This document shows positions 23,945-36,899 of a stretch of 64,000 nt of DNA, in pieces. The stretch comes from Aphidius gifuensis. Lineage: Eukaryota > Arthropoda > Insecta > Hymenoptera > Braconidae. The notes under the pieces were generated by a model that was not told the origin of the DNA, searched no databases, and was given only the letters and a program-made list of their open reading frames with translations. Location of the stretch: NCBI RefSeq assembly GCF_014905175.1, contig NC_057793.1:7440001-7504000 (forward strand), written 5' to 3'. Position numbers and translations under genes: made by a program. Every line of letters starts with the position of its first letter. Within the stretch, counting starts at the first letter, position 1.

Positions 23945-26900
23945 ATGATTGAATCATCCTGGACATCAAAAGAAGAAGAAGAAATTCAAAAACTTGCTGG
24001 TAATATACAATTACGTAAATTTAGTGATTTTTTTAATGAATTATCAAAAACATGGTGGAGTTCATCTACACCATCAGTACCATCATCAACACTTGAATGT
24101 ATTTATGAAGGACCAATACGTTTGACAAATAGTAATAATAAAAATAATGAAAAAATATTATCTCTAATTGATACAGAAAATAAAAATTTATCAAAAATAC
24201 TTGGTACAATTGCTGGTATATGTCGTGAAATACGTATATTAAAATTTGAATTTAAAAAACATTATTATAAATTATTTGCACATGGTGAAAATTTTGAAAA
24301 TAATATTAAAAATAATGATTATGATAATTATTCAATATTATATAATGATTTACAAAATTTATTTATTTATATTAATCGTATAAATAAAGTTATAAATATA
24401 TCAATACAAAATTTATCATATTTAACAAATCCAACAAATGAATTATATTTACCAGCATTATTAGAAAATGTCATTGATTTATTTATATTGTTATTAATGA
24501 TTGATGATATAATATATTTAAATCCTGAAATATATGATAAATTTAAAAAATATAAATTTCAATTACGTACTGTTATGCATAATCCAAATAAATATTTATC
24601 AAATAATAAAAATATTAAAAAAAATAAATTACGTATATTTGATAAATTGCTAAATGAAATTGAGACAAAAATATTTAATAAAAATATATTTAATAATGGT
24701 ATTGATGATATTATGAATTTATCAAAACCATCAATGATGAATGATCATTTATTGAGTTATTTAAAAAATATATTAATTGACATTGAGCTAAAATTAAATA
24801 ATAATAAAAATTATATAATTGATAAGTTAATTATTAAGCTAAATATTGGCATTGTATTGTCAATTAAATTATTTGGTACAAATGATAAGAAACTTATTAA
24901 AAAAATATATGATATTGATAGAAAAATTTTTTCTGTAACACTTATTGGTAATATTTTATTTATACCATGTAAATTTTTAACAGAGCTATTGTCATTTGAT
25001 TATTTAACGACATTTAATATTCAAGCTGGTGAAAAATTATTGATAGCAAAGCTACAAAAATTACCATTATTATCAATAAATTTAATACAAAAATCAATAA
25101 ATTGGTGTATTGAAAGTAAAAAATTATTATGTGGTGATGATTTTAATATAACTGAAATTAAAAAACAATTTTATCATTTAAAGATATTTATATATTTGTT
25201 GATGGAAATTAATGAACAAGTTACATTAATAACAAATTTACATGCAACACTTGGTAAACCAATGTCAAGAATAACTGTGCAAATAATATGTCGTTTAATT
25301 GAAGTACAAAAAACATTGGAAACTGAATTATTTAAAATTGGTCATGCTGTTGTACAAGCACATGCAAGAACACTACAATATTTAAGTTATGAAATATTAA
25401 TAATATTAAATAATGCTAAAAAAGGACTTGTAGAAAAAGATCATGGTTATTCAAAAGAAAAGCTAGATGCATTATCAATGATGAATTTAAGTATGAGATT
25501 AATAAATGGTAATGCAAGTGCTGATAGAAGATTAATTGCCAGGTAAATAATTTTAGTATTAAATATTTTAATTTATACAATGCTTATATAATTTTTTTAT
25601 TCTAGATGTGCTTTGTCAATATCACGACAATATTTCGATACATTTTGTGATGATGATGTTATTAAGTTGAAAGAAAAACTCAATGATTACGATACAATTG
25701 CTGATTTTTATAATATTATACATGACATATGTGATTACTCAGTAATTTTACATCATCAAAATATACTACCAGCATATTTATCATCATTAATTGAATCTGA
25801 TCAAGATATAAGTCATGTTTTATATTTATTTTCTGCATTTAATACAGCAATATCAAATTATAATGATTCAAAAAAATTTAAAAATAATCGTATTAATGAA
25901 TTAAAATTAACATTTAAAAATAATATACTTGAACCAGCATGTAGAGAAATCGAAACATCATTACGTTTACATGTACATGAACATTTAAAAATCGACAATA
26001 ATAGTAATCCATTTAAAAATGGTACAAAAAATAGTCTAAGAATAATAAATTCATTACCATTAAAAATTGGTAATAATATTATAAATACAAAAATATTCAT
26101 TGAAAATTATTTAGATGATATATTTTATAATTTAACAACAATTGAGTTACATGATTGGAAAACATATCGTACAATGTATGCATTGGGTAAATATAAATTT
26201 AATATTAATACAATTGAAAATCATTTACCAACTCAAACAATTGAACAAGGTCTTGATTCATTATTTATCATGAGAAATATCAATATATTTGTATCAAAAT
26301 ATTTATATAATTTAAATACACAAACATTTATTGAACATGATAATAATAATAATAAATATTTAAATACAATTGGTATACGTCATATTGGTAATTCAATACG
26401 TACACATGGTCATGGTATTATGAATACAACAATAAATTTTATTTATCAATATTTAAAAATTAAATTACATATATTTTCACAATTTTTATATGATGAACAT
26501 ATTAAATCACGTTTATTAAAAGATATTAAATATATTAAAAAACAAAAAGATCATTATTTATCACCGTATACATATGATAGAGCTGAAAAATTTCAAAAAT
26601 CCATAAGAAAACTTGGTATGACTGCTGATAATTTAAGTTATCTTGATCAATTTCGTCAATTAATAACTCATATTGGTAATTCACTGGGTTATGTTAGATT
26701 AATAAGATCTGGTTGTTTACATTCATGTGCAAATGCAATATCATTTTTACCAGAAATTAATAAAACAATAAATTTTCATAATATATGTAATAATTTAAAT
26801 TATAATTCAATAATTACAGAATCAGCTAAAAAACTTGATGATGATATTGATAATTTAGTTAAAAATTTTACAGAAGGTATACAATATTTTAAATTATTAA

Positions 26901-27325
26901 TTAATGTATTTTCATCATCATTTCGTGATTCTAAAAATTATCATTTACAACAATTTTATTCAATAATACCACCATTAACATTGAGCTTTATTGATAATGC
27001 AATATCAAATAAAGAAAAAATATTTAAAAAAAATAAAAATGGTGCTGGTTTTACTGATGATGGTTTTGCAATGGGTATTGCATATATTAATTCATTATTA
27101 GATCAAAATAATGAATTTGATAGTTTACAATGGTTTGAAACAGTTAATAAATATTTATATAATGAAAAAAAAATTATTGAATCAAATAGTGAGGGTGAAG
27201 ATGAAAAATTCATTCAAACAAAAGCATTGACATTAAAAAGACTTGATGAAAGAATTTCTGAATTTCAATTACTTTATTATAGTTTATCTGGAGCTAGAGT
27301 TTTTTTTAAACAAAATGATTATTAA
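23945..27325 (+). CDS. SWIP: WASH complex subunit 4 (SWIP / strumpellin and WASH-interacting protein)
   Basis: Two exons, 23945-25542 and 25606-27325, join in phase 2 to 1105 residues, close to the usual length of the family. SWIP is a scaffold of the pentameric WASH complex on endosomes, where WASH activates Arp2/3 for cargo sorting and tubule scission. The protein has no enzymatic motif. Identification rests on extended similarity along the whole length, strongest in the second half with blocks such as YLDDIFYNLTTIELHDW, SRLLKDIKYIKKQKD, RLIRSGCLHSCANAI and GAGFTDDGFAMGIAYI. The N-terminal third is more diverged and carries Asn/Lys-rich insertions typical of this AT-rich genome. The single short intron (63 bp) is flanked by a good donor AG|GTAAAT and acceptor TTCTAG. 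Confidence 0.95.
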
Positions 27326-27737
27326 CATTTATTTATTAATAAACAATATGTAATATTTTCAATAAAATTTCTTCAATATTTATTATTTGTGGTTGTTTAA
27401 TTAAAATTACAGTACTAAATTTAACTTTTAATTATAAATTATTCTATTGACTATTATTTTTATGACTAGGCGTGCAATTTTTTATGATAAATTAAGTCTC
27501 ATTGTGAACATAATTAAATAAATTAAATTTACATAACAATAATATCAAGTGCAGCTTTTTTTTTTTTCATTTTTTTTTTTGATCATTTTGTTTATCAGTA
27601 AGTTAATAGTTTAAAAAAAAAACTATCAACAATACCAACATTTAAAAATTCAGTCTTACATTCTAAAAAAAAAAAAACTACAATTACTTTTGTTTATAAT
27701 AATAATAGTTTTGTATGAATTTATTATTTTTAAAAAA
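27326..27737. other. Convergent 3' region of WASHC4 and CUEDC1
   Basis: About 410 bp of AT-rich DNA where two genes end towards each other. It holds AATAAA-type signals (for example near 27360) and T/A runs only. Confidence 0.5.
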
Positions 27738-28989
27738 TTAACTGTGAGTTCTTGATGATTCTTCGGGATCTAGTAAATCATCACAAGAAACTGTTGGTGG
27801 TAAAAGTTGTCGACCACCACGTTTTTTACTTCGTGTAAATACTTTTGTTAATTGTGCAAATTTACGACGTGATACTAAAATAAAAATCATATTTAAATAA
27901 ATAGAAAAAAAAGTGTTTTAAAATGAGAACAAACCTTTTCCCATATTTCGTAGTTTTTCTTTAAATAAATCTTCATCATCATGTGGCTCAACAGTTTCAC
28001 ATTTACCACGTGATAATTTTGTATCTGCAAATTTAAAAAAACAATAAAACATATCAATTTTTGATAAACAATAATATATTATTAATGAAAAAATTAACAA
28101 ACCATTATCCAATGTATTTAAAAAATCTTCATTCCATCGTAGCTCTGACATGAATTCTTCATTTTGTAAAAAAATAGCAATTCTTTCATCTTCAAGTATT
28201 GATGAATCATGTCCAGTAATAATATCTGTTGTTCCATCATTACTACATTCACCACAATTTTTTGTTATTCTTAAAAATGTATCTGGCAGTGGTCCCAACA
28301 ATGGTGGTTTCCATTTTTGTATTTGACTTTTTAATGATTCATCAATATCAGCTGCTGTTGTTGTTGTTGTTGCTGTTATTTTTTTTGATACTGTATTCAT
28401 TTCTGGTGAACCATCACTCTCTTCCAATTCACTTCGTATTTTTTCATTTTCATTGTCTGTACTCATTGCCAAAAGTTGATCGATCGTCGTGTCTACTGCA
28501 CCCTGATTAGACCTCAAAACAGCCTGTAAAATATTTTAAAAAATATAAATTTAATCAAGTAATTTATAAAAATAAAAATTCTTTTTTTCAAATGACAATG
28601 TAAGCTACAACTCTATTACAAAAATATGTAATTATCAATGAAATTATTCTCAAGTTAAACTACCTTCAACAAATTCATTTGAAAAAAAAAAAATATAAAA
28701 ATATAAATAAATAACAATTATCTCAATGTCATAGTTAGTTTCTTTGATGAGTAAGGAAATTCTTTTAATTTTTTTAACATGTTTTGATAAATATTTTTAC
28801 CTTGAATAAATTGCAATAAATATATATACAGGGTTAACATGTAATAATAATAATTAATTATTGAAAAAACATAAATACCTCAATGACATCATCATCCATT
28901 TGTGGAAACATATTTTTAAAATCTGCCATTGCCTGATAAAATTCAAGGGTAGTTTGTTGTTGCTGTTGTTGTTCAGCAGCTGATGCCAT
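27738..28989 (-). CDS. CUEDC1: CUE domain-containing protein 1
   Basis: Four exons: 28989-28879, 28523-28103, 28024-27935 and 27874-27738; 252 residues. A poly-Gln start (residues 7-12) precedes the CUE domain (about 15-58), a three-helix ubiquitin-binding fold, with its MFP motif at 27-29 (FKNMFPQM) and the closing Leu-Leu (TTIDQLLAM). Further blocks of the CUEDC1 family are WKPPLLGPLPDTFLRI, the acidic LEDERIAIFLQNEEFMSEL, and FKEKLRNMGK-SRRKFAQL. A run of Thr (ATTTTTAA) sits in the linker. The family binds ubiquitin and has been linked to receptor and endosomal regulation; no precise role is established in insects. The 3' end faces WASHC4. Confidence 0.92.
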
Positions 28990-31900
28990 ATTTGCAATTG
29001 TATTTTTAATTTTTCAATTTTTTCCTCAAAAATAATAATAAAACTTTAAATAAATATGCCTGTCAAAATGTATATCATTACGTAATAAACATTGACACTT
29101 GTTAATTGTTACAATATTCATTTACACATTTTTTAAAAAAATTTTGTTAATTTTTTTCTTTTAATTAGCTTAATAATTATTTATTAATTGCAATTTAATT
29201 AATAATTATATTATATTTTTAAAATGTACTTTTTTCAATCTCTAATTTGTTTAAATAATTATTTTTTTTATCTACATTATATGCTATGATTATCTATTTA
29301 ATGTTTTATTAATTTTTTATCAATTTTTTATTATAATTTTATATTATTTTAATTATTTAATTATTGACACTTTGACAGCCACCAGAGAAACCGAATTTCG
29401 GCCACCCTGACGGTCTGTCATTCAAGGGTAAATTTTCAATAAATATTATTATCATTATTTTTCAACCCTTGTATAATGAAAAGAGAGTGGAAACACCCAA
29501 CGTTTAGTCAGACATTGTCGATAGAAAACAAACTTATCAGCTGAGCAAAAGGGTGGGTTTTTCGATTCAAATTTAAAAATAGTAAAATTACGAAAAATAA
29601 TAATAGTAAATTGTATTTGATTACACAAAAATATATGTTAATAATTTATAATTTATTGCAAATTTAAATTGAACTTTGAATTTTAAATTGAACAGAAACA
29701 AAGACAAAGTGTTAAACGACAATAACAATAATAATAACAACAAAAGAACGGTAGGAAATGCGATGAGGGAAAGGTGTAACCGTTAAAAAGTAATAATTTT
29801 TTTTTTATTGCAAATATTACACATATAGGTAAATGCCGCATACCATTGAACACAAACATAAAGGTCAATTAGAGTCCCAAGGTTTACATAACCACAAATC
29901 GAAAGGTTGTCGCATCACTATTGTACCATGATTTTATTTAAAAAAAAAATTTTTTATTATTATATTTCAATCACTAATAATAATATATGAAATTTGATGC
30001 TATTTTAAATCAAATTTTTACGAATTCTATTGATTTTTTTATTGAATAAAAAAATAAATAAAAATTACACAACGATCATTGATTGATATGATAATAATTT
30101 GGTTGTATTTATTCATTCAATTGAAGTATAATAAAATATAGAATGGTTGTTTTATAATTTAATAAAATAATTTTTCCATAGAAGGATAGTGCATTGTGTT
30201 TGTTAATTTATTGTATTAAAAATATAATGAATAAAAAAGAGGGAGAGGAGAAGAAGAAGATGAGGGTTTTATTTGATGTTAATATTAGCGTGTAAATATG
30301 CAAGTTGAAAGCATGACACTGAGTGTTTTTTTTATTCTAGTGTTGAGAATCAAGAAAACCAAGGCCATGGACAGGGGAAAATCTACAGTGAATGGTCATA
30401 ATATAAGAGAGAGAGAGAGTGAGGGGATGAGAGGAGAATAAAGATGTGTTATATCCATATACAACTTGTCTCAATCTAAAATGCCTTTGGGCCTCATCAT
30501 CATCATCATCATCATCATCACTGGACCCCGAGGCATCACACTCAAAACATTCACTAGAAAAAAAGAGGAAAAAAAAAAACCTTTTAAAAATTTATTTGTC
30601 ATCAAATTTTTTTTTTAAAATGAAATAAAAAATGAAAGTAAATAAAATTAGAACTTGATAAATTATTCAACAAGATCTAAAATTAACTTTCTAATAGACC
30701 CAATTTCACTGAATATTATGAAATTAAAAAATTATAAATATGAATAATAAATTAATGACGAAATTTTAATATTTAATATTATTTGATTTTTTTAAAATTT
30801 AAATATCATCAAACACTTTGATATTTATTTGTAAAAAAAAAACAAAAATATAAAAATAAATTTCATTAAGAAATTAATATTTATTATTTTTTAAATATTA
30901 TAACACGATAATTATTGTCAATAAAAAATATAAATTAATGTTAAATTATAAAATTTATATTAATGTTTATTTTTTTTCAATTAAAATAAGCTTTTAATAA
31001 TTATTTTAAAATTATTTTAAAGACCTTCAATTGTAATTCAATAATTTAAATAATTTAAAATTAATATTTTTTAAATAAATTTATCGTGAAAAAAAGAGAA
31101 AAAAAAATTGTTTAAATTTAAAATAAAATGTAAGTAGTGTTAAAAAATTTAAAAAAAAATAATAAAGTATAATTTGAAGTATTTGTAATACACGAATTTT
31201 AAGAAATGTTTATTCGTGCGACAAAAAAAAGGACAACGACGATGATGAGTTATTAATGATTATGCAAGTGTGTCTCATCGTAAAATGTTGCTCGAATGAA
31301 CGTTGATTATTATGACACGCGACTACGATGATGTTGGACATCTCTATATATACATCCACATGCATATTCAACGTTTGACATTACTCTTTCATATTTAATA
31401 AATTATTATTTAAAAAAAAAAAAAATTTATAAATATTACATACAAGTACATAAGTCAAAATGTAAAAGATGTTTATACAGGTATACCAATCACATCATCC
31501 ATCTAAATTTTCTATAATTTAAATTTATTATTATTAAATAATATGAAAACTTGAAAGTTGTACTTGTCATCTGGAATGTCAATTATCTAATTACCAATTA
31601 CTCCATTAGAAATTTTTTTTAAACTTTAAACGTTTTTTTAATTTTTTAAACTTTTTAAAATTTTATATATTATATTTTTACAATTGAAATTGATTTCAAT
31701 ATTTATTTAATATATGTCGTCATCAAGAAGTACTTGTAAATATTTTTTTTTTTTTTTTTTATATGTGATTGTTATTTACAAATGAGGAATTGATACTTTT
31801 TTTATAGTGATGATAAAATAAAAAATTACGTAGGAAGTTAAAGAAGAATAATAATTATAAAAAAAAATGATAAATTGAAGGAACTTGATTAGAAATAAAC

Positions 31901-32610
31901 ATAATTATTTATTCATAGAAAAAAATATATTTATTTATTGATGTTGATGATGATGATGTAGATGGATCACGTAATACACGACCTAGACATTGTCATTTAG
32001 AAAAACTTATACGATACGTATTTTGTCTATTATAATATTTTTAAAAAATTATTATTTAATTAATTATTGCAAATAATAAATTGATAAATTTATTTTTTAT
32101 AAAATTTATATTTGTTTGTTTGTAATTGGGTCCTTTAAAAAGGTCATACTGAGACCTTTTTTAAAAGTCATGTTTGCAAAACATTGTGATCTAGATTATT
32201 CAAAAAAAAAATAAATAAAAACAATTGTTTTTTAAAATACAGCATCAATAAAATTGTAAATTTAATTTTAAATATAATGATTTATTTTAAATAAATATAA
32301 TTATACATTTACTTGACCACCTGGTGTTGAAAATTACAAAATACTTGCACCATAATATATTAATGAAATTAATTATTTAAAAAAATATTAATAAAATATA
32401 ATTTTAGTTATAAAGTGAGAAAAAAAATAAAATTAAGAAAATATATAAATGATTAAGAATTGAGACAAGGATGAGATGAGAGATGAAGAAGAAAAATTTA
32501 AAAAAAAAAAAAAATATATTTGTAATATGCACGTTGATGCATTGGAGGAGAATAGCAGGGATGACCCCTTTCACTGCATCAACATTTGCTGACACACCAA
32601 CAATTGCAAG
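28990..32610. other. Intergenic stretch between CUEDC1 and the cuticular cluster
   Basis: About 3.6 kb. The CUEDC1 promoter is probably within 29370-29560, the only GC-richer part (CCACCAGAGAAACCG, GGCCACCCTGACGG). A moderately GC-richer patch at 31200-31380 with a TATATATA near 31342 has no following reading frame and may be regulatory. Otherwise A/T runs and microsatellites. Confidence 0.5.
30406..30521. repeat. Simple repeats: (GA)n and (CAT)n
   Basis: A GA run of about 14 bp at 30406-30419, and an uninterrupted CAT trinucleotide run at about 30493-30521. In the plus frame the latter reads as poly-Ser but there is no gene context. Confidence 0.8.
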
Positions 32611-32618
32611 TATATAAA
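32611..32618 (+). promoter_or_regulatory. TATA box of cuticular gene at 32712
   Basis: TATATAAA, about 30 bp before a CCAGAGATTCAC segment likely to contain the transcription start, and about 95 bp before the start codon. The same spacing is seen at the other cuticular genes of the cluster. Confidence 0.75.
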
Positions 32619-32711
32619 GACTTGCATTTGACCAGAGATTCACAAGTACCAATCTTCTCAATTCTTCAAAACAAATTATCTATTATTTTTTTTTTTTAAA
32701 TTTATAAAGTT

Positions 32712-33719
32712 ATGTTTATCACAAAGGTGAGTGAGATGTATTTTACAAAAAATATAAATACAACAAAAAAATTAACAAAAAAAAAAGGACTACGTCAATT
32801 TTCTAGATATGTAAATATAAAGTTTAAAATATTATAACTTTTTTGGTTTCATTGATTCATTGGTGGTGCTTGCACTAAGTGCAGCATCAATTTCAGCAGC
32901 ACCCCAAAGATCAGCATCACCAGGTGGTGCTGATAAAGATGCTGTGATAACATCACAACAACTTGAAGTTAATTTTGATGGAAATTATATTAACAAGTGA
33001 ATAAAAAAAATTTTAAAATATTTATAATTATCATTTGAATAATTGATAATGAATAATTATATATATTTTTTTTTTAATTTTTAGTTTTGAAACGAGCAAT
33101 GGAATAAGTCATCAAGAAACTGGTCAACCAAAACAAATTGATCAAGAGGTTGCTGTTGTTGCACAAGGTGCTGATTCTTTTATTGCACCTGATGGACAAC
33201 AATACAGTTTGACATGGACTGCTGATGAGTTAGTGTTTTGTTTTTTTAAAATTAATTTTTTATCAAAGTGTTTTTTAGGTTTTTATTAATGATATTTATT
33301 TTTATTTTATAGAAATGGATATGTTGCCCAAGGAGCCCATCTTCCAACAAGCCCACCAATACCACCAGAAATTCTTAAAGCTCTTGAATACAATGCAGCC
33401 CATCCTGGTAATTTATTTATTTAATTTTTTAGTTTTATCAATATTTAATGGTTGATTAATTTTATTAATATTATTTTTTTATTTTAGAGCAAGATAATGA
33501 TCAAGGACAACCACAAGCAAGACCTCCAGCACGAGGTAAATATTTTTTTTCATTTATGTTTTTTATCTATTTCTATTTCTGTGTGTTTTTGAATTTAAAA
33601 AAAAAATAATTTAAAGATTATTTTAACTAAGGAATAGATTAATTGTATACATTATTTTTTTATTTTTTATTTTTAAATTATGTATATAATATTTTGAAAT
33701 TACAGATAAAAGTCAGTGA
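32712..33719 (+). CDS. RR-1 cuticular protein, copy 1 of cluster
   Basis: Exons: 32712-32726, about 32860-32996, 33085-33228, 33313-33407, 33488-33535 and 33706-33719; about 150 residues. The first exon gives MFITK, the second the rest of a signal peptide (LVVLALSAASISAAP). The chitin-binding Rebers-Riddiford RR-1 domain follows: NYINNFETSNGISHQETGQ, then QYSLTWTADENGYVAQGAHLP and PPIPPEILKALEYNAAHP. RR-1 proteins bind chitin in soft cuticle. The last exons are alternative: after ARPPAR the transcript can end DKSQ-stop (33719) or, by skipping to the acceptor at 33858, with Gly-stop (33863). The first intron has a normal donor (AAAG|GTGAGT) but no AG immediately before the second exon, where TTGATTCA or TTG is found instead. 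Confidence 0.82.
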
Positions 33720-34218
33720 AAGTGAAAAAAAATAAAATAAATAAATACTCTTGTTTATGATTAATATGTTATTTATAATTTAAAAAAAAAAAAAAAAATT
33801 ATCTATGATTATTTGTAATTTTATTTGACTTTTGAAATTTTTTTTATTATTTTTTCAGGCTAATTGACAAAGAGAAGAAGAAGAACCTTGCCAACACTCT
33901 CAACAACATGAGTTATTGATCCTGCAACTTTAATCTACCAAAATAAAAAAATTTTTAATAAATTAATCAATATTAAATCAATATAAATTTATATATATTA
34001 AAAAAAAAAAATAATTAATGAAAATAAAACAAGTGAGCAGTGAGCAGTGATTTATAAAAAAAATTAATTGTATTGTCTTTATTTTTTTAAGTAAATAAAA
34101 TTTATCTAGTTATGAAAAATTAATAAAGAAAATTTTTAATTTCAATAAATAAAATTATTAAATTATCAATGATTAATTAAACATTATACCCTAGGACTAG
34201 AAGACTAGTAATGTTGCC

Positions 34219-34337
34219 GCGATAGACGATAATCACGATAGACGATACGATAATCCAAATTTTTATCGTGACGATATGGCGAGACGATACGAGAATTTCC
34301 TCACGATAATTACGATAATGCGATAATAGCGTCAAAA
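34219..34337. repeat. Degenerate CGATA-rich repeat
   Basis: The motif ACGATA/GCGATA recurs more than ten times in about 120 bp (GCGATAGACGATAATCACGATAG and onward, split here for length). It is unlike the surrounding A/T runs and directly precedes the larger tandem repeat. Possibly a decayed satellite or element end. Confidence 0.65.
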
Positions 34338-34346
34338 ATTTGAAAT

Positions 34347-34755
34347 GAGCTATCCTCGTAATTTTTTTTTTATTAAATTGTGTAGAACCCCAGCAAGTCT
34401 AGAAAAAAAAATGGGAATTTTTGAAACCGTCAAAAGAGGGTAGGGAGTGGATTTTAAGGGTTTTTAATTTTTTTGTCTATGGCAGAGTTGAGCTATCCTC
34501 GTTATTTTTTTTTTATTAAATTGTGTAGGACCTAGACAAACTTAGAAAAAAAAATGAGAATTTTTGAAACCGTCAAAAGAGGGTTTGAATTTAAAGGTTT
34601 TAATTCTTTTGTCAATGATTTTAAATGTTTTTAATCTTTTTGTCAATGGCAGAGTTGAGCTATCCTCGTAATTTTTTTTTTATTAAATTGTGTAGGACCC
34701 CAGCAAGTCTAGAAAAAAAAATGGGAATTTTTGAAACCGTCAAAAGAGGGTAGGG
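34347..34755 (+). repeat. Three tandem copies of a roughly 95-bp unit
   Basis: Copies start at 34347, 34490 and 34657, each beginning GAGCTATCCTCG and running through TTTATTAAATTGTGTAGGAC, the CTAGAAAAAAAAATG stretch, and GAATTTTTGAAACCGTCA-AAAGAGGG. Spacers of about 45-75 bp contain TTTTTGTC-ATGGCAGAGTT. Copies 1 and 3 are nearly identical; copy 2 is more diverged. There is no coding frame across the unit. It is likely a transposon-derived or satellite fragment. Confidence 0.85.
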
Positions 34756-35883
34756 ATATACGTTTACAGATAGGCTTTTTTTATTCTAATTTTTCTTCAA
34801 GGTCAATTATCAAAATCCATCACACAAATAAATTGACATTTTAATTTTCAAAAAACTGACAAATAATTGACATTAGTTTTCTCCGTCATTTCTCCAACTT
34901 TTCTCCGTTCTTTCTCCAACTTTTTTCCACCCTTTCTCCAAATTTTCTCCACCATTTGTCAGGACACAATTAAAAAATTCATCTTCAATTTTCTGCACAT
35001 TGAATTTTTATTATTCAAGTAAAAATAGATAAAGTTTAATGCTCTAGAAAAACATACACAAGCAAATTTCAATAATTTATAACTGTAAAAATTAATTATC
35101 TTATTAAAAAAAAATACTTATCATTTTAATTGTATGTTTATGTTTTTTTTTTCAACTGATAAGACTGACGTCTCATTGATTTTAATCTTCTTCCTATTTA
35201 ATAAATTACTGTCAACTCATTTTTATGTAAATTAATTAATTCCCAGATAGCATCAAAAAAAAATGTAAATAAATTTGTCTGAACAATAAAAAATAAAAAA
35301 ACCAATTAAAAAATTATTTAAATAAAAAAAATAATATTACAAAAATTCATCAACAGATAGCAATTATTTGTCAAGATTAATACAACTCAAGCACAAAAAA
35401 TCAGTTGTTATACTGATGATGATTCTTTCATTTAACCGCTTCAAAAAAATAAAATAAAAATGATAAAAACCTGTTTAAAGTTTTTTTCACAAATATTAGC
35501 TTCGTCTTTCAATTTGATTTTTATTATTATTATTTCCATTAACATTAATAATTTATCTTTCAACTTTTTCAAAAATGAAAATTAATATTTTACATAATCC
35601 TCATTGATATTTGACAAATTCCTCATGAGACATTTGTTTTTTTTAAAAAAAAAAAATAATAAATTAAACAATGAAACATTTAGAGTTAAAACTTGTATAT
35701 TTTAATAATTTCAAAGTAGCAATTTTAAACATTAAATAAAACAATTAATTGAGTATTATCATAGACAATAAATAGACATGTAATGATCAATAAATTTTCC
35801 AAAACTTTGTTGAACAAGAAAAAAAAAAAAACCAATAATATTCGTTGAAAATTAATATTGAAGTAATGATAATTAAATCATCA

Positions 35884-36780
35884 CTAAGCTTTAGCTGGTT
35901 TGTCTTCTTCAGAAGGATGTGCTTTAATCCATTCCAAAGCTTTTTGAATAAGTGGTGGAATTTCTGGGGCAACTGGTAAATGGCTTCCTTCAGCAACAAA
36001 TCCATTTCTACAATTTAAATTTAAATTTAAAAAATAATTAAAAGTAATTTATTCAAAAGTTTAATGTCTATTGATATTTTATACTGACTCATTTGCTGTG
36101 TAAGTCAATGATATTGGTTTTCCATCATCACCAGTATACGAAGAGCTACCCTTAACTTGCATAGCTTCATTTTCTGAACCAGCATTTGCAAGAGAACCTT
36201 CTTCGTCAGCTTTTATTCCATTACCAGATTCAAATGTCCACTTGTATGAACCATCTGGATTTGGTCCATCTTGTGTTTGACTTACAATTGGTATTGGTTC
36301 CTCAGCTGCATGACACTGTTGCATTACACAACATGCCAAAACAAATAACTGAAAAAAAATTTTTTTTAAAATTTCATACTTAAAATTTAAAGTCAACAAG
36401 TTTTACTATAATAAAAAAAATTCCTAGAATAACATTTTTTTTTTACTCATCATTTCACATCACTTGAAAAAATAAAAAAAAAAACTAATTTATTATTTTT
36501 TATTAAATATTCCGTTTATCTGTGAGAAAGAAAAAGAAAAAAAAAAATTTTAAAAATTCACACCTAGACTTTATATAAACACGCGAAAAAAAAAAAAAAA
36601 ACAATTTTAATTTCTTAAAATGAATAACACATGAGTTAAAATAAAATATAAATAATATTTTTAAAAAATTTAAATAAATCTATAAAATTAAACAAAAAAA
36701 AAAAAAAAAGTGTCCACCCACATATTAATAAAAAAATGTTAACAAAATAAATTAAATGAAAATAAAAAAACAACACAAAT

Positions 36781-36811
<31 letters not shown>

Positions 36812-36833
36812 GACTCACCATAGATGCGTACAT
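35884..36833 (-). CDS. RR-1 cuticular protein, copy 2 of cluster
   Basis: Exons 36833-36819 (MYASM), 36348-36089 and 36007-35884; 132 residues. The leader reads MYASMLFVLACCVMQQCHA, a signal peptide split by the first intron as usual in this family. The mature part starts EEPIPIVSQTQDGPNPDGSY and contains the RR-1 consensus: YKWTFESGNGIKADEEG, then GKPISLTYTANENGFVAEGSHLPVAPEIPPLIQKALEW. It ends HPSEEDKPAKA. Expected to be secreted into the procuticle and to bind chitin. All splice sites are canonical. Confidence 0.93.
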
Positions 36834-36891
36834 GTTGTAGCTAGTTAAAAATCAAATAGAAGAATGTTTATTGGATGTTGGTAGCCAGGTG

Positions 36892-36899
36892 AATATATA
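36892..36899 (-). promoter_or_regulatory. TATA box of cuticular gene copy 2
   Basis: Minus-strand GTATATATTC lies about 60 bp upstream of the start codon at 36833, so transcription would start near 36868. Confidence 0.7.

Larger units (their letters stand above)
33720..35883. other. Intergenic stretch with tandem repeats
   Basis: The 3' flank of the first cuticular gene (33720-34200), then the repeat blocks listed separately, then a pyrimidine-rich stretch of imperfect TTTCTCC-AACTTT units (34880-34965) and plain AT-rich DNA. No coding exon is seen. Confidence 0.5.

Noticed and set aside
25858..26100. 80-codon minus-strand frame
   Set aside because: Antisense shadow within WASHC4.
32404..32661. 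85-codon minus-strand frame ending near the first cuticular promoter
   Set aside because: Overlaps the TATA box and leader of a plus-strand gene and ends in Phe/Ile runs; no family match.
34347..34755. CRISPR-like array
   Set aside because: Only three long, unequal units with similar spacers in eukaryotic DNA; no short repeat/unique spacer pattern.
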